Below are positions 31,701-43,055 of a stretch of 64,000 nucleotides of DNA, in pieces. Source of the DNA: Mycoplasmataceae bacterium (lineage in GTDB: Bacteria; Bacillota_I; Bacilli_A; Mycoplasmatales; Mycoplasmoidaceae); the NCBI GenBank assembly GCA_020024755.1, contig JAHHTH010000003.1:62001-126000 (forward strand), in the 5' to 3' direction. Within the stretch, counting starts at the first letter, position 1. Each line of letters opens with the position of its first letter. The notes under the pieces are model-generated. The model was not told the DNA's origin. It searched no databases and saw only the letters and a list, made by a program, of their open reading frames with translations. Both the position numbers and the translations under genes were made by a program.

Positions 31701-33266
31701 ATGTTATTTAAGAAAAACAAAATTACTGCAGGAATTAACGATAGTAAAAGCGATGCTCCAACTAGCAGCGATTTTGAAACTCTAGATTCTGTAAAACAAA
31801 GAAAAAAAGAACGTAGTCTAATTAACAGACTATTTGTTAAGCAATATCACGATGCAGTTGAAAATTTAAAAGAAAAGAAACAAGCAACTAAAAAATTCTT
31901 CCAAACACAATGATTCCAAATTATTCAATGATCAATGTTCATTCTATTATTTGTATCTATGGTAATGGGATTATGCATTATGTTTGAACCATTTACTGCT
32001 GTTTCTATGTCAACTAGTTTATCTAATGGTGGGCTTTTCACTCCATTAAACAATATTTATACTGCTAAAGTAGAAGGTGGACTAATCTATGGTCTAACTG
32101 GTTTTGGTATTGCATATACTGTTATCAATATTATCTTACTAGGGCTAGCAATTACATGATGTGTCTTTAAGAATAAAGAAAAATCATTCTTATGTATGAA
32201 ATCAAAAGCCACAAAGATAATTTCTATTGTTGCTTATTGTTTAGTGTTAGTAAGTTACTTATTTGTTGTGATTGTAACTTATGTTCCACCTATTGCAGGA
32301 TCAGTAACGTCTGATGGTATGCAAGTAGTTTATTTAAGAAACTCTGTTGCAACGTATCTACAAGAAAATGTAGGAGAATCATCTGCTGCACCAGAAAATG
32401 CACAAATTAAAAATAATATAGTTCAATTAGCTGCATTATTCCCTTCATTAACTCCAACTGTTAATGCAAATTCTTCATGACAAGAATGTGTTAACTTCTT
32501 TAATGGAAATAGTTCAGCATTCTGACCAAGCTATGAAACAACATCAGCTTATTGTTTCTACCAAAATTTATCTAATAACCAAACTTCAACAATCAATGCA
32601 GCTGGCTATTCAATCTTAGTAATTGCTTCAGTTTTATTCTTAGTTGGTTTATTAGTACTTCCTTTAACTGATGAAATTATCAAAGTTAAAGAAGACATTA
32701 GAATTGAAACTAACATCAATTGAAACTTCAAAGAAGATATGAACTGATTGAAGAGAGTGATTGTTAAATTCTGTACTAAGACTAACACTAAATTCTTTAC
32801 ACAAATTAATAAGATTAAAAATAAAGATACTTATAGAAAATATAAGAAAGAAATGTCTGAAAGCGGAATGACTGCTACTAAACAAAAAGATTCATTCAAA
32901 ACAGAAAATACTACTAACGCTGTTTCATATGTAATTACTAAAGAAGAAATCGAAAAACATGAAGCTAATAAAGCTTTCTTAAACTCTCAAGGTCAATATA
33001 TGTACCACGATGGTAACCACAACTACTTCATTGTTAAAAATGATCAATGAGTACCTTACAACATTGAAGAAGGTGTTCACCAAGCTCAAGTTAACATTGA
33101 AACAAGTAGAGATACAGACTTATCTAAGAAGAAAGTTAAAGAAAGAAAATGATTTAAACATAACAAGGCAGTTGAAAAGATTTCTGAAAAAGTTAATAAG
33201 AACAAAGCTGCTATTGATTTACCAGATGAAGAACTTAATAAGATCATCGGTGAATTAGATATATAG
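31701..33266 (+). CDS. Four-helix membrane protein of unknown function
   Basis: 521 residues, not recognised. About 75 charged residues precede helix 1 (near 76-97). Helices 2 and 3 lie near 128-157 and 172-195, and helix 4 near 299-322. Between helices 3 and 4 is an extracytoplasmic loop of about 100 residues rich in Asn, Ser and Ala. The last 190 residues are very basic (Lys, Glu, Asn) and cytoplasmic, ending LDI. The gene follows gpmI by 7 bases with a poor ribosome binding site and precedes another membrane protein by 1 base, so the two may work together. Confidence 0.72.
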
Positions 33267-33267
33267 T

Positions 33268-33870
33268 ATGTTTAAATGTAATAATGTAACTGCCTTAAAG
33301 TGCTCAAAGATTTTATTTTACACATTCAACATAATGACATTTGTCTTTATGTTGTTTTTGTGTGTTAAGTCATCAATTTTACCGATGCCACCAATTAATG
33401 GTTTATCAATCTTAATTGGAACAACTACATCAAGTATCGTTACAAATAATGTAGTGCAATCTTCTAGTATATCTTCAGACGTTTGAGCTATTTATATAAT
33501 GAGTTGAATTACCATTATTGGTGCAATTATTGCTTTTATATTGATTAGGTTTAAATTTGTTTTTGACTCGAGAAATCTAACATGAGCATCTGTTCAATGA
33601 TTAAGTGTTAATTTGCTTTCTGTCATCTTAATTTCTATTGAGATATTTACACAAAGTATTACATCACCAATTTACTTTGGAGTAGATAATCCAACAATAT
33701 TAAAAGCAGGGTGAATGTTTAATTATTATGTTAAAGAGAATGTAGTAGAATTTTCTTATAGCTCATTTGCAGTTACATTTATTGTATTTCAAGCAATAGA
33801 ATTGTTTATTATGTTAGGTTACTGATTGTATTTCACATTTAAAATTATCAAGAAGAAATACATTCAATAG
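33268..33870 (+). CDS. Membrane protein of unknown function, four helices
   Basis: 200 residues. Hydrophobic helices lie near 12-37, 73-95, 105-130 and 165-192, with Ser/Thr/Val-rich loops and a C-terminal KIIKKKYIQ. The start is one base after the previous stop, so it is coupled to the four-helix protein upstream. No family is recognised. The layout (four helices in about 200 residues) resembles the membrane protein upstream of metG (55851-56549), but I see no clear sequence identity between them. Confidence 0.7.
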
Positions 33871-33882
33871 AAAGGGTTAAAT

Positions 33883-36552
33883 ATGAGTGATTATAAAAAT
33901 AGTTTATTAATGCCAACCACTGATTTTGAAATGAAAGGTAATTTAAATCAAAAAGAACCTTTAATTCAAAAGAAGTGATTAGAAGATGGAATATTTCAAA
34001 AAGTTTTAGCTAAGAACAAAGGCAAAACTCAATTTAACCTTCATGATGGTCCTCCATATGCAAATGGTAACATTCACGTTGGACATGCCCTAAACAAAAC
34101 ATTAAAAGACATTGTTGTAAGATATAAAAACCAAAGAGGTTTCTATGCTGATTATATTGCAGGATGAGATACTCATGGTTTACCTATTGAAAATGCTATT
34201 TCAAAAATTGATAAAGACTTCGAAAACTCTACTATGTCTCCAGTTCAAAAAAGAGCAAAGTGTAGAGAATATGCTTTAAATCAAGTAGCTAATCAAAAAG
34301 AACAATTTAGAAGATTAGGTTTAATTACTGACTTCCAAAAATGTTATTTAACTTTAGAACAAAAATTTGTTATCAATGAATTAAACCTATTCAAGAAGAT
34401 GGTAGAAAAAGGTTTAGTATTCCAAGATTTCAAACCAGTGTATTGATCTTGAAGTACTAGATGTGCATTAGCAGAAGCTGAGATTGAATATGACGACGAA
34501 GTATCACCTTCAATTTATGTAGCGTTTAAGTTAGTTGATGAAGATGCTTATGCTATTATTTGAACTACAACACCATGAACTATACCTTCAAACTTAGCTA
34601 TAGCAGTTAATCCTAATTTTGAATATGTTTATGTAAAAGCTAATAATAAAACTTATATAGTTGGTAAAGCATTATTAGAAACTACTGCAAAAGAATTGGG
34701 ATGAGAAAAATATGAAGTGATTAAAACTGTTTCAGGTAAACAACTTGAAAACAAAAAATATACACACCCTTTTATTAAAAGAACAAGTCCAATTATTTTA
34801 GCTGAATACGTTTCAGATACAGGTGGTACTGGTTTAGTTCATAATGCTCCAGGATTTGGACAAGATGACTATTATGCATGTAAGAAATATAACATTGATG
34901 TGTATTGTCCAATTGATGATTTCGGTAAATATAATAAAGATATTAATGATAGTGAATTAGAAGGAATGTTTTATTTAAAGGCTAATTCCGTAATCCTTGA
35001 ACGTTTAACTAAATGTAATGCATTATTGGGATCAAAAGAAATTAAACACTCTGTTGCACATGACTGAAGAACTCACAAACCAATTATCTATCGTGCAACT
35101 AAACAATGATTTGTAAATATCTCTAAATCAAAAGATGAAATTTGTAATTCACTAAATACTGATGTCTCAACATTAAATAAAAAGACAATTCAAAGAATTA
35201 TAGAAATGATTGAAAATAGACAAGAATGATGTATTTCTCGTCAAAGAGTTTGAGGTGTTCCAATTCCAATGCTTTTTGATGAAAACTACAATCCAATCTA
35301 TGACATTAAAGTAATTGAACACATCATTTCAATTATTGATAAAGAAGGTGTTGATGTTTGATTTGAAAAGGATGCAAAATACTTTGTACCAAATTGACTA
35401 GACCAAAAGAAAACCTACTATAAAGAAAAAGATATTCTTGATGTATGATTTGACTCTGGATCATCATTCAATGTCTTAAAAGAAAATGGCTTAAATTATC
35501 CAGCTGATTTATACTTAGAAGGTAGTGACCAATTTAGAGGATGATTTAACTCTTCTGCTATCAATGGAACTATTCAAAATGGACATGTGCCATACAAGTT
35601 CTTATTACAACACGGATTTGTTTTAGATGAAAAAGGATTCAAGATGTCTAAATCAAAAGGTAATGTTGTAGATCCACTTAAAGTATGTGAAATTTATGGT
35701 GCAGATATTTTAAGATTATGAGTAGCATCTAGTGAATATAGCATTGATTTAAGATTTGGCGATAATATCATTAAACAAATCACTGAAGTTTACCGTAAAC
35801 TTAGAAATACTTTATTAAGATACTCATTATCAAACTTACATGACTTTGATTATGATAAACATTTTACACAATCAGATAGACTAGAAGATAAATATGTTCT
35901 ATATAGATTAAAACAAGTTATGAATGAAGTAACTAAGGCTTATGATGAATATAATTTTATTGATGTTACAAAAGCAATTGTTAACTATACAAATGAATTA
36001 AGTCAATGATACTTCGATTTAATTAAAGATGAATTATATTGTGATGAACAAAATTCAAAAACAAGAAGACAAATTCAATCTACATTATTTATTATTTTAA
36101 GAACTCTATCAGTAGCTTTAAACCCAATTATTCCTCACACTTGTGAAGAACTATATTCTTTCTTCAAAGTACCAAACAAACAAGATTCAATTGCATTAGA
36201 AGAATGACCTGACTTAAGTGATATCAAAGAACCTTCTAAAGCTGAGTTAGAATTATTTAATAAATTCTTTGATCTTAAAGATAAAGTATACCAAGTATTA
36301 GAAACTGCTCGTAAAGAAGCACTAATTAAAAAGAATAATGAAGCAACTGTATACCTAGTTAAAGATTTTAATTTAGATGATAAGATTATTGCTAAATGAT
36401 TAAATGTTGCCAGAGTAGTTTCACAAGATAAAGGTGAAATTAAAGTAGTTAAAGAAAACCTATGCAAATGTGAACGTTGCTGAAATTACTTTGAAAAATC
36501 TAATATGGCCTCAGATGAATTATGTAATAGATGTAATAAAGTCATAAAATAA
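33883..36552 (+). CDS. ileS: Isoleucyl-tRNA synthetase
   Basis: 889 residues, complete. [18 protein letters not shown] is the HIGH region (HVGH form), [10 protein letters not shown] follows, the CP1 editing domain contains TTTPWTIPSN and [16 protein letters not shown], and KMSKS starts at residue 587 in [12 protein letters not shown]. The C-terminus carries a zinc ribbon (CKCERCWNYFEKSN and later CNRCNK). It charges tRNA-Ile and edits Val. ATG 33883 follows an AAAGGG. Numerous UGA codons are Trp. It follows two membrane-protein genes in the same direction. Confidence 0.97.
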
Positions 36553-36589
36553 ACATAGTAAAAAAAATGAGAAAAACATTTTTTTGTGG

Positions 36590-36667
36590 TATAACAAAAC
36601 TATGAAAATTAACAAAAAATCTCAATTAACATGCAATAGAAATACAATCGGAGCAAATGCGATTTAG
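36590..36667 (+). other. Possible leaderless mini-ORF with extended -10 promoter
   Basis: TG-G-TATAAC (36587-36595) is followed 7 bases later by ATG 36602, which opens a 21-codon frame ending TAG at 36667 (MKINKKSQLTCNRNTIGANAI). Transcription would start about at the ATG. It could be a leader peptide or chance. The opp terminator-like hairpin lies 46 bases downstream. Confidence 0.3.
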
Positions 36668-36713
36668 TATTTTAATTGATGATAGTTTAGACTTTTAAAT
36701 ACATATAAAAACT

Positions 36714-36742
36714 AAACTAATCACACCAGATTAGTTTTTTTT
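36714..36742 (+). terminator. Terminator between ileS and the opp operon
   Basis: AAACTAATC and GATTAGTTT form a 9-bp stem around ACACCA, followed by T8. It lies 25 bases before the oppA start, so a regulated read-through (attenuation) of the opp operon is also possible. Confidence 0.75.
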
Positions 36743-36766
36743 CTAAATAAGGAAAGGAGTAGCTAT

Positions 36767-39550
36767 ATGAAGAAAAACAAGAAGAGAATAATCACTATCT
36801 CTACATTAGTTGGAGCAGTGGCTGTAGCATCAACATCTCTTGCTATTTTATTTTATAATGTGGATACTCCAACACCAATTGGAACATACATTACAAAGTT
36901 CAGTAGCAATACTGTTAATAGCCGTCAAAAGAATGAATTAATTAATCAATCTATCGAAAAGACTCGTAAGATCTTAGATAAATATGAAGAAGATACAGGA
37001 AAGAAAGCTAATTTAAATTTGCAATTAGCTAACTTAAAACAAGTTCAATCTGCTGGTGATAGAAACTATTGATACCAATTTGATAGAACATTAAAACATA
37101 TTGACAGTCGTCTTGGATTAACTAATATCCAAAAAACACCTCTTGTGATGCAACAAGCATACTACAACAAAGATATAGAAATGATGACATTCTATTGAAG
37201 TGCTGACTATAACTCTATTGGTACATGAACAAACTATATGTTCACTGATAACTATACATTAGCTAACCTATGACCAATGGTTTATAGAGTTCTAAAAACT
37301 ACTGAAGAAGAATATTCTTGAGAGCGAAGTTTGAAAACAGAAATGAATAAACACTCATTAAAAGGTAATCCAGATTTGCCAACTATTTCTAGTCATATTG
37401 AATTACTTGATTGATTAGCATCAGATAAAAACACTAATGGTGCAACTATAGATTCATTTTATACATTAGTTGCAAATATTATCGGTGCTTGAATGTCTGC
37501 ACAATCTACTATGCCAATTCAAGCGCATAAAAAAGAATTAATATTACCTGGAGTTAAAGATCCTGAAGATCAAGCGATTTATTCTCCAAATTCTTCTGAA
37601 GGTGTTAAGTTTATGGACTACTTAGCATCATGTAACCCTAATATTCCTTTCCAAGAAGCGGGTCCTGGAACAGAAATACCTACATTAATGTCTAAAGGTT
37701 TATATATGCCAGCAAACCCATGTGGTGATATTTCATATAGAGACTACTACATTTACAAAGATGAATTCAAGAAACCTGTAGTAAGAGATTGAGATGAAGC
37801 TGATTTAATAAGTACTAACAATACAGTATTCAATCCATGTTTCTCTAAAACATCTAGTTCTAAAGTAGGACAATCAGTTTGAATTGGTTTATCATCATGA
37901 ACAACTGTTGGTGATTTAACTGATAAACAATTTAATGATCCAGCTAATCCAGTACCAACTGGTGGTGGTCAAGAAAATTATCTAGTAGGCGATGGATGTT
38001 TAAACGATTTAATTCATCGTGATGCTCCACTTAGTCCAAGTGATCCTTATCCAAGTTTTGCTAATTTAGAAAATGATTACAATACAAAGAATCAAGTTTC
38101 ATTCACAATTAGACCAATTCCATGAGTAGATTCTCAAGGTAATGAAACTGGTTATTATTTATCACCAGCTGATTTCCTAGCAGGATTTAAAGCATTTAAG
38201 AGATCAGTTGATTGTGGTATTAACTCAAACAATGCATATTTCGTTGACTTACTTGGTCTAGATTTTGATAAGACTTTTGCAGACCCAACTAATACACAAA
38301 GATGTACTAGTGCTCAAGATAAAAGCAAAACATTTACTGTTCATTTCACAAATGATAAAATTTTACAATTTAAAGATGTTCTAGACATCCTACAAAAACA
38401 ATATTACATGGCATTACCAGCTGAAAATGAAAAAGTAAAGAATTTAATTGACGATGATAGATTCTACGATATTGCTGAATGAAATGGTGACTATTTAAGT
38501 ACTACTAGCACAGATATGTCTAAATTCTATGGATGTGGTGATGGTACTAATCCAAATGTTTGAGGAAATCTATGATCATGTGGTCCTTACTATATTTCAG
38601 GTGTAGACAAACAAAAGATTTCTTACTCACTTAATGAAGCATATTTTAATTCATTTGATTATGATGCAACTAAGAGACCTGAATATACTTCATTCCAATT
38701 GCAAGGAAAAGCTCCATTAGGTAAGGAATTCTCTAAGATAGATGATTTCCAACTTAAATATTATGGTTCATATAATAACGATATTTTATTTGAACAATTC
38801 AAATCAGGTGAAGTTGATAAAGCTAAAGTTGAAGGTTCTAACTTACAAAAAGCAGTTGCAACAATGAAGAGTTCTCTAAGATACCCACCAGTACAAAAAG
38901 TAGCAAAAGCAAATGTTGCTGGTTTCAATCTTCAAATCTATGACAAATGAAATGAACCTAAAGATAAAGTTCCTGCTGGTAAAGGTAGAGCTCAAGGTAT
39001 TATTATGGATCAAAACAATCAACCAATGTGAGATCCTGTAACTAGAAAAGTTTTATACACAATGGATAAGTATGGTAACTGAGATTTTAGTGAACTTGAA
39101 AAACAAGGTAGACATCCTAAACTAAAATCAAGTGTTTCAGATTCATACTATAGATTAATTGCAAAAGACTTCTATACTCCAAAAGAAGATCCAACTAGTA
39201 TTAGTGCAAATATTAGATTTACAATGATGAACTCTATTAACTGAGTATCTTTAGCTACTCTTGTTTCTCCAGGTGTAACTAACTCTGTACAATATTCATT
39301 TATTCCATATGGATGTTACCCAATTCACAATGCGGCTGGACCTGATAATCCAGATTTAATACAAGGTGAATACTGAGATTATGCAGCCAATAAGAGATAT
39401 ATGACTCCTGTTGGCGCAGATGGAAAATTGGATACTTCAAAATTAGATAATATGACTCCAGAAAACATAAAATTAAGATTATCTGGAAACTGTATTTGAA
39501 CATACGATGAATTGCTTAGTGCAATGGTGAATATAGGAAAGGAGGAATAG
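36767..39550 (+). CDS. oppA: Oligopeptide ABC transporter substrate-binding protein, membrane-anchored
   Basis: 927 residues, behind AAAGGAG. The N-terminus MKKNKKRIITISTLVGAVAVASTSLAILFY is a basic region plus one helix but has no lipobox Cys, so the protein is probably held by an uncleaved or signal-peptidase-cleaved helix, unlike lipoprotein OppA. The body carries peptide-binding features typical of the large mycoplasma OppA (NQVSFTIRPIPW, FLAGFKAFKRSV, WGNLWSCGPYYI) with many aromatic residues. It is first in oppA-oppBC-oppD-oppF, which supports the call. Alternative: another solute-binding protein of the family 5 type. Confidence 0.8.
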
Positions 39551-41833
39551 ATGTTTAAGTATTTCTGTAAAAGATTAGGTTGAGCAATATTAGCATTAAT
39601 TATTTTACTTTTATTAGTATATTTTTTAATGCAAGCTATTCCTACTTATCCTCTAGAAAGACAAAATTCTGATACTGATATTACTTATGAAAATAAACTG
39701 AGAGCAGCTGGGCTACTTGAAAACATTTTTGTCCAATTTGGTGAATTCATAAAGAAATTATTTACAGAAGGTAAATTCGGGGTTATTTACAACAACAGTG
39801 ATGTCACTGTAGTAAATAAAATGCTAGATCCAATCAAATATACAATGAGTATTGCAGGTCCTGCATTTATATTAGCATCAATCTTTGGTGTATTACTTGG
39901 AGTTGTAGCCGCCGTCCATCGTGGTACTTGGGTTGATATTTTGATAAATATATTATCTGTATTCTTTATCTCTGTACCATCATTCATCTTAGCTATTTAT
40001 TTAATTAAAATAGCTGGTGCTTTGGGCATGCCGACTCAGTTCTTGATATTTGGTGGTGCTCCAACCAATGAGGTTATATTGTCTATGATAATGCCAATCT
40101 TGGCAATGACTCTAGCTTCAATTCCTTCTATTCTTTATTACACACGTAATGAAATGGTTGAAATATTTAAGCAAGACTATATTAAAGTTGCTTTGTCAAA
40201 AGGTTATACATTTAGACAAGTAATTTGAAAATATGCAATTAGAAATGCATTAATTCCTATTATCGCTGTTCTATTACCTTCATTCATTACTATTCTTTCT
40301 GGATCAATTATTATTGAAAAATTCTTTAATGTTCCCGGTTCTGCAACAATCTTAACTGATAGTATTACTAAGAAAGAATTATATGTTGTAATGTTTGCTA
40401 CAACATTCTATGGTGCCATCTATTTCTTAATGCAAATAGTAGTAGATATTTCATATACATTTATAGATCCAAGAATTGTATTAGCTGAAAAGAAAGCAAA
40501 CTCAATTACTAAACGTGTTAAAGCTTGATTTGTAAGAAGAAATAAATTAAACCTATTATTAAATGAAAAACAATTCGTAAATTATTTCTCTAAAACAATT
40601 GAAGTTAGTGAAGAAGAAGAATATGTACCACAATACAGATTTAACTCTGCATTAGGACAAGCATCAGAAGAAACATTCATTGACTATAATGATGTAACTA
40701 TTATGAATGATGATATTGAGATACCAACTGTAACTCAAGAAAAATTTAAATGTGTAGATATTTACAATTTATCATCTGATCAAATTGCTGGTAAACCAAC
40801 TAAATACTTCACTGATGTAATGAAACGTTTCTTCAAGTCTAAACCAGCAACTATTTTCACAATTCTTTTAGGTTTAATAGTAATTATCAATATCATTATT
40901 TCATTAGTAAATTTAAATACTGTAAATAATTCTATTTGTGCATCACTTCCAGCTTCTGTAATTGCTTATTTACCACCTAGAATTAGTTGATTAGGAATTA
41001 ATGGTGTAGCTGATACAATTGTAGATAGTAATACATTTGTTGCATTGCTACCTTACAATGAAAAATATCACTTATGAGAAAGTGTTCAAAACGAAGGTAG
41101 CCAATGAAAATTAATTGGTTATAACCCTTACAATATTCCAGAACTAAGTAATGTAACTGCAATCTTTGGTACTGATGGTTTAGGACGTGATTGAAATGCT
41201 TTATTAGGTATTGCAACAGTTAAATCTTTAATCTTTGCTTTACTTGTAACTGTGCCTTCAATGTTGATTGGTATTGTGTATGGATCTGTTGCTGGTAGTA
41301 ATGCTGGTAAGATAACTGATAACATTATGATGCGTATCATTGAAATTCTATATTCAGTTCCAACAATTCTATGAGTTATGATTTTAGGAATGATATTTGG
41401 TGGTAAACAATTAAGTTTATTACCAATCGGTATATCACTAGTTTTAGTTAACTGAATGGGTCCTGCTATTACAACTCGTACTTATATCTTGAAATACAAA
41501 GATGCTGAATTTGTTCAAGCTGCTAAAACATTAGGTGCAAGTCAAGCAAGAATTATCTTTAGTCATATGTTACCAAATGTTTCTGGTAGATTATTTGTAT
41601 CATTTGTTAACATGATTCCAAGAATTATTTTCTTCGAAGCATCATTAGTATTCTTGGGATTAAAATCTGCAACTGAAATATCATTAGGAACAATGATAGA
41701 AACTGCAAGAACTGTACAATATCCATTCTTATTAAATCCACCGGTTCTTGTCTTAGTACTAATCTCATTATCTTCACAAATTATCGCTAACAACTTAAAT
41801 GACTCATTAGATCCAAAGGTATCAGGTGCTTAG
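39551..41833 (+). CDS. oppBC: Fused oligopeptide permease OppB-OppC
   Basis: 760 residues in a single frame. Residues 1-330 are OppB: an N-terminal helix, then GPAFILASIFGVLLGVVAA, PSFILAIYLIKI, and the EAA loop YIKVALSKGYTFRQVIWKYAIRNALIPII. A charged acidic linker (about 335-420) links to OppC: helix ATIFTILLGLIVIINIII, then FGTDGLGRDWNALLGIATVKSL, its EAA loop AEFVQAAKTLGASQARIIFSHMLPN, and the end ISLSSQIIANNLNDSLDPKVSGA. OppB and OppC are separate genes in related mycoplasmas. An ATG at 40703 (residue 385) lies where OppC would start, but there is no stop codon before it and no ribosome binding site. A tandem read frame is therefore predicted as one polypeptide forming the channel. Stop at TAG two bases before oppD. 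Confidence 0.88.
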
Positions 41834-41834
41834 T

Positions 41835-43055
41835 ATGTTTGATAAAAGTTTAAATATTAGTAATTATGAAATAGATGAAAAGTATGCATTGAAAGATGGA
41901 AGAATTTTAGATATTCGTAATCTAAGAGTTTCGTTCAAAAATAAGTTAGGTTATGTACAAGCAGTTAGAGGAATTGACATCTGTTTAAGAAAAGGTGAAA
42001 TTATAGGTCTAGTTGGTGAATCTGGTTCAGGTAAATCAGTTTCAGTAAAATCTATATTAGGATTCAATGAAGGTTCTACAACTGAAGCTGATTGTTTGAA
42101 TTTAAATGGTATTAATGTTTTATCTATTAAGAAGAACCAATGACAATTTATTAGAGGTACAAGAGTAGGGTATATTCCTCAAGACCCATTAATGGCTCTT
42201 GACCCAACTAAGAAAATTAAGAATCAAATTATTGATGCTATTAAAATTACTCAAAAGAGAAAACTAAATAATTCAATTTTTGATATTCAACATGATACTT
42301 CATTAAATGATCAAGAAAAACTAGAAAAAATTGAAGCTGCTAAAAATGATTACAAAAACAATTTAAAACCAAATAATATTCATGAAAGAATGATAGAAAT
42401 TCTAACATTCATTGGTATTAATAATCCAGAAGAAGCAATTGAATCATATCCACATGAATTCTCAGGTGGGATGAGACAAAGAATTGTTATTGCCATGACT
42501 ATTATTGGTGAACCAGATGTAATCATTGCTGATGAACCTACAACTGCACTTGACGTTACTATTCAAGCTAAAGTAATTGATTTAATTAAAAAGTTAAGAG
42601 ATGCATTAGGTATTTCAATTATTTTTATTTCACATAACATTGCATTAGTAGCAAACCTATGTGATTACTTATACATTATGTATGCTGGTATGATTGTAGA
42701 AAAAGGAACTATTGAAGATATTTTCTTAAAACCAAAACATCCATATACATGAGCATTGATCACATCGATCCCAGATGAAAATAGTGATGATGAATTAGTA
42801 TCTATTCCTGGTACACCTCCAAATATGATTTCACCACCAAAAGGTGATGCATTTGCTGCCAGAAATAAATATGCTAGAAAAATTGATTTTGAAAAACAAC
42901 CACCAATGTTTAAAGTTTCAAAAACACATTTTGCAGCTACATGATTATTACACCCAAAAGCACCAAAACAAGAAATTCCAAATGAAGTAAAAAACAAAAT
43001 TAAGATTGCCAAGAACTCAATCTTAATGAAGAAGGATAAACAAAATGGAAAATAA
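41835..43055 (+). CDS. oppD: Oligopeptide transporter ATPase OppD
   Basis: 406 residues. Walker A GESGSGKSVSVKSI, Q-loop YIPQDPLMALDPTKKI, signature FSGGMRQR, Walker B VIIADEPTTALDVT and switch FISHNIALV are all present, and the C-terminal oligopeptide-transporter extension begins at KHPYTWALITSIPDE. Between Q-loop and signature is a modest insertion. It energises peptide uptake with OppF, on the cytoplasmic face of the fused permease. Its end overlaps oppF by 11 bases. Confidence 0.93.

Noticed and set aside
33700..33883. T-box riboswitch for ileS
   Set aside because: Only 12 bases separate ileS from the preceding gene, and no T-box sequence or antiterminator hairpin is visible.
40703..41833. 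oppC as a separate gene starting at ATG 40703
   Set aside because: There is no stop codon between the OppB part and this ATG and no ribosome binding site before it, so one continuous protein is the simpler reading.
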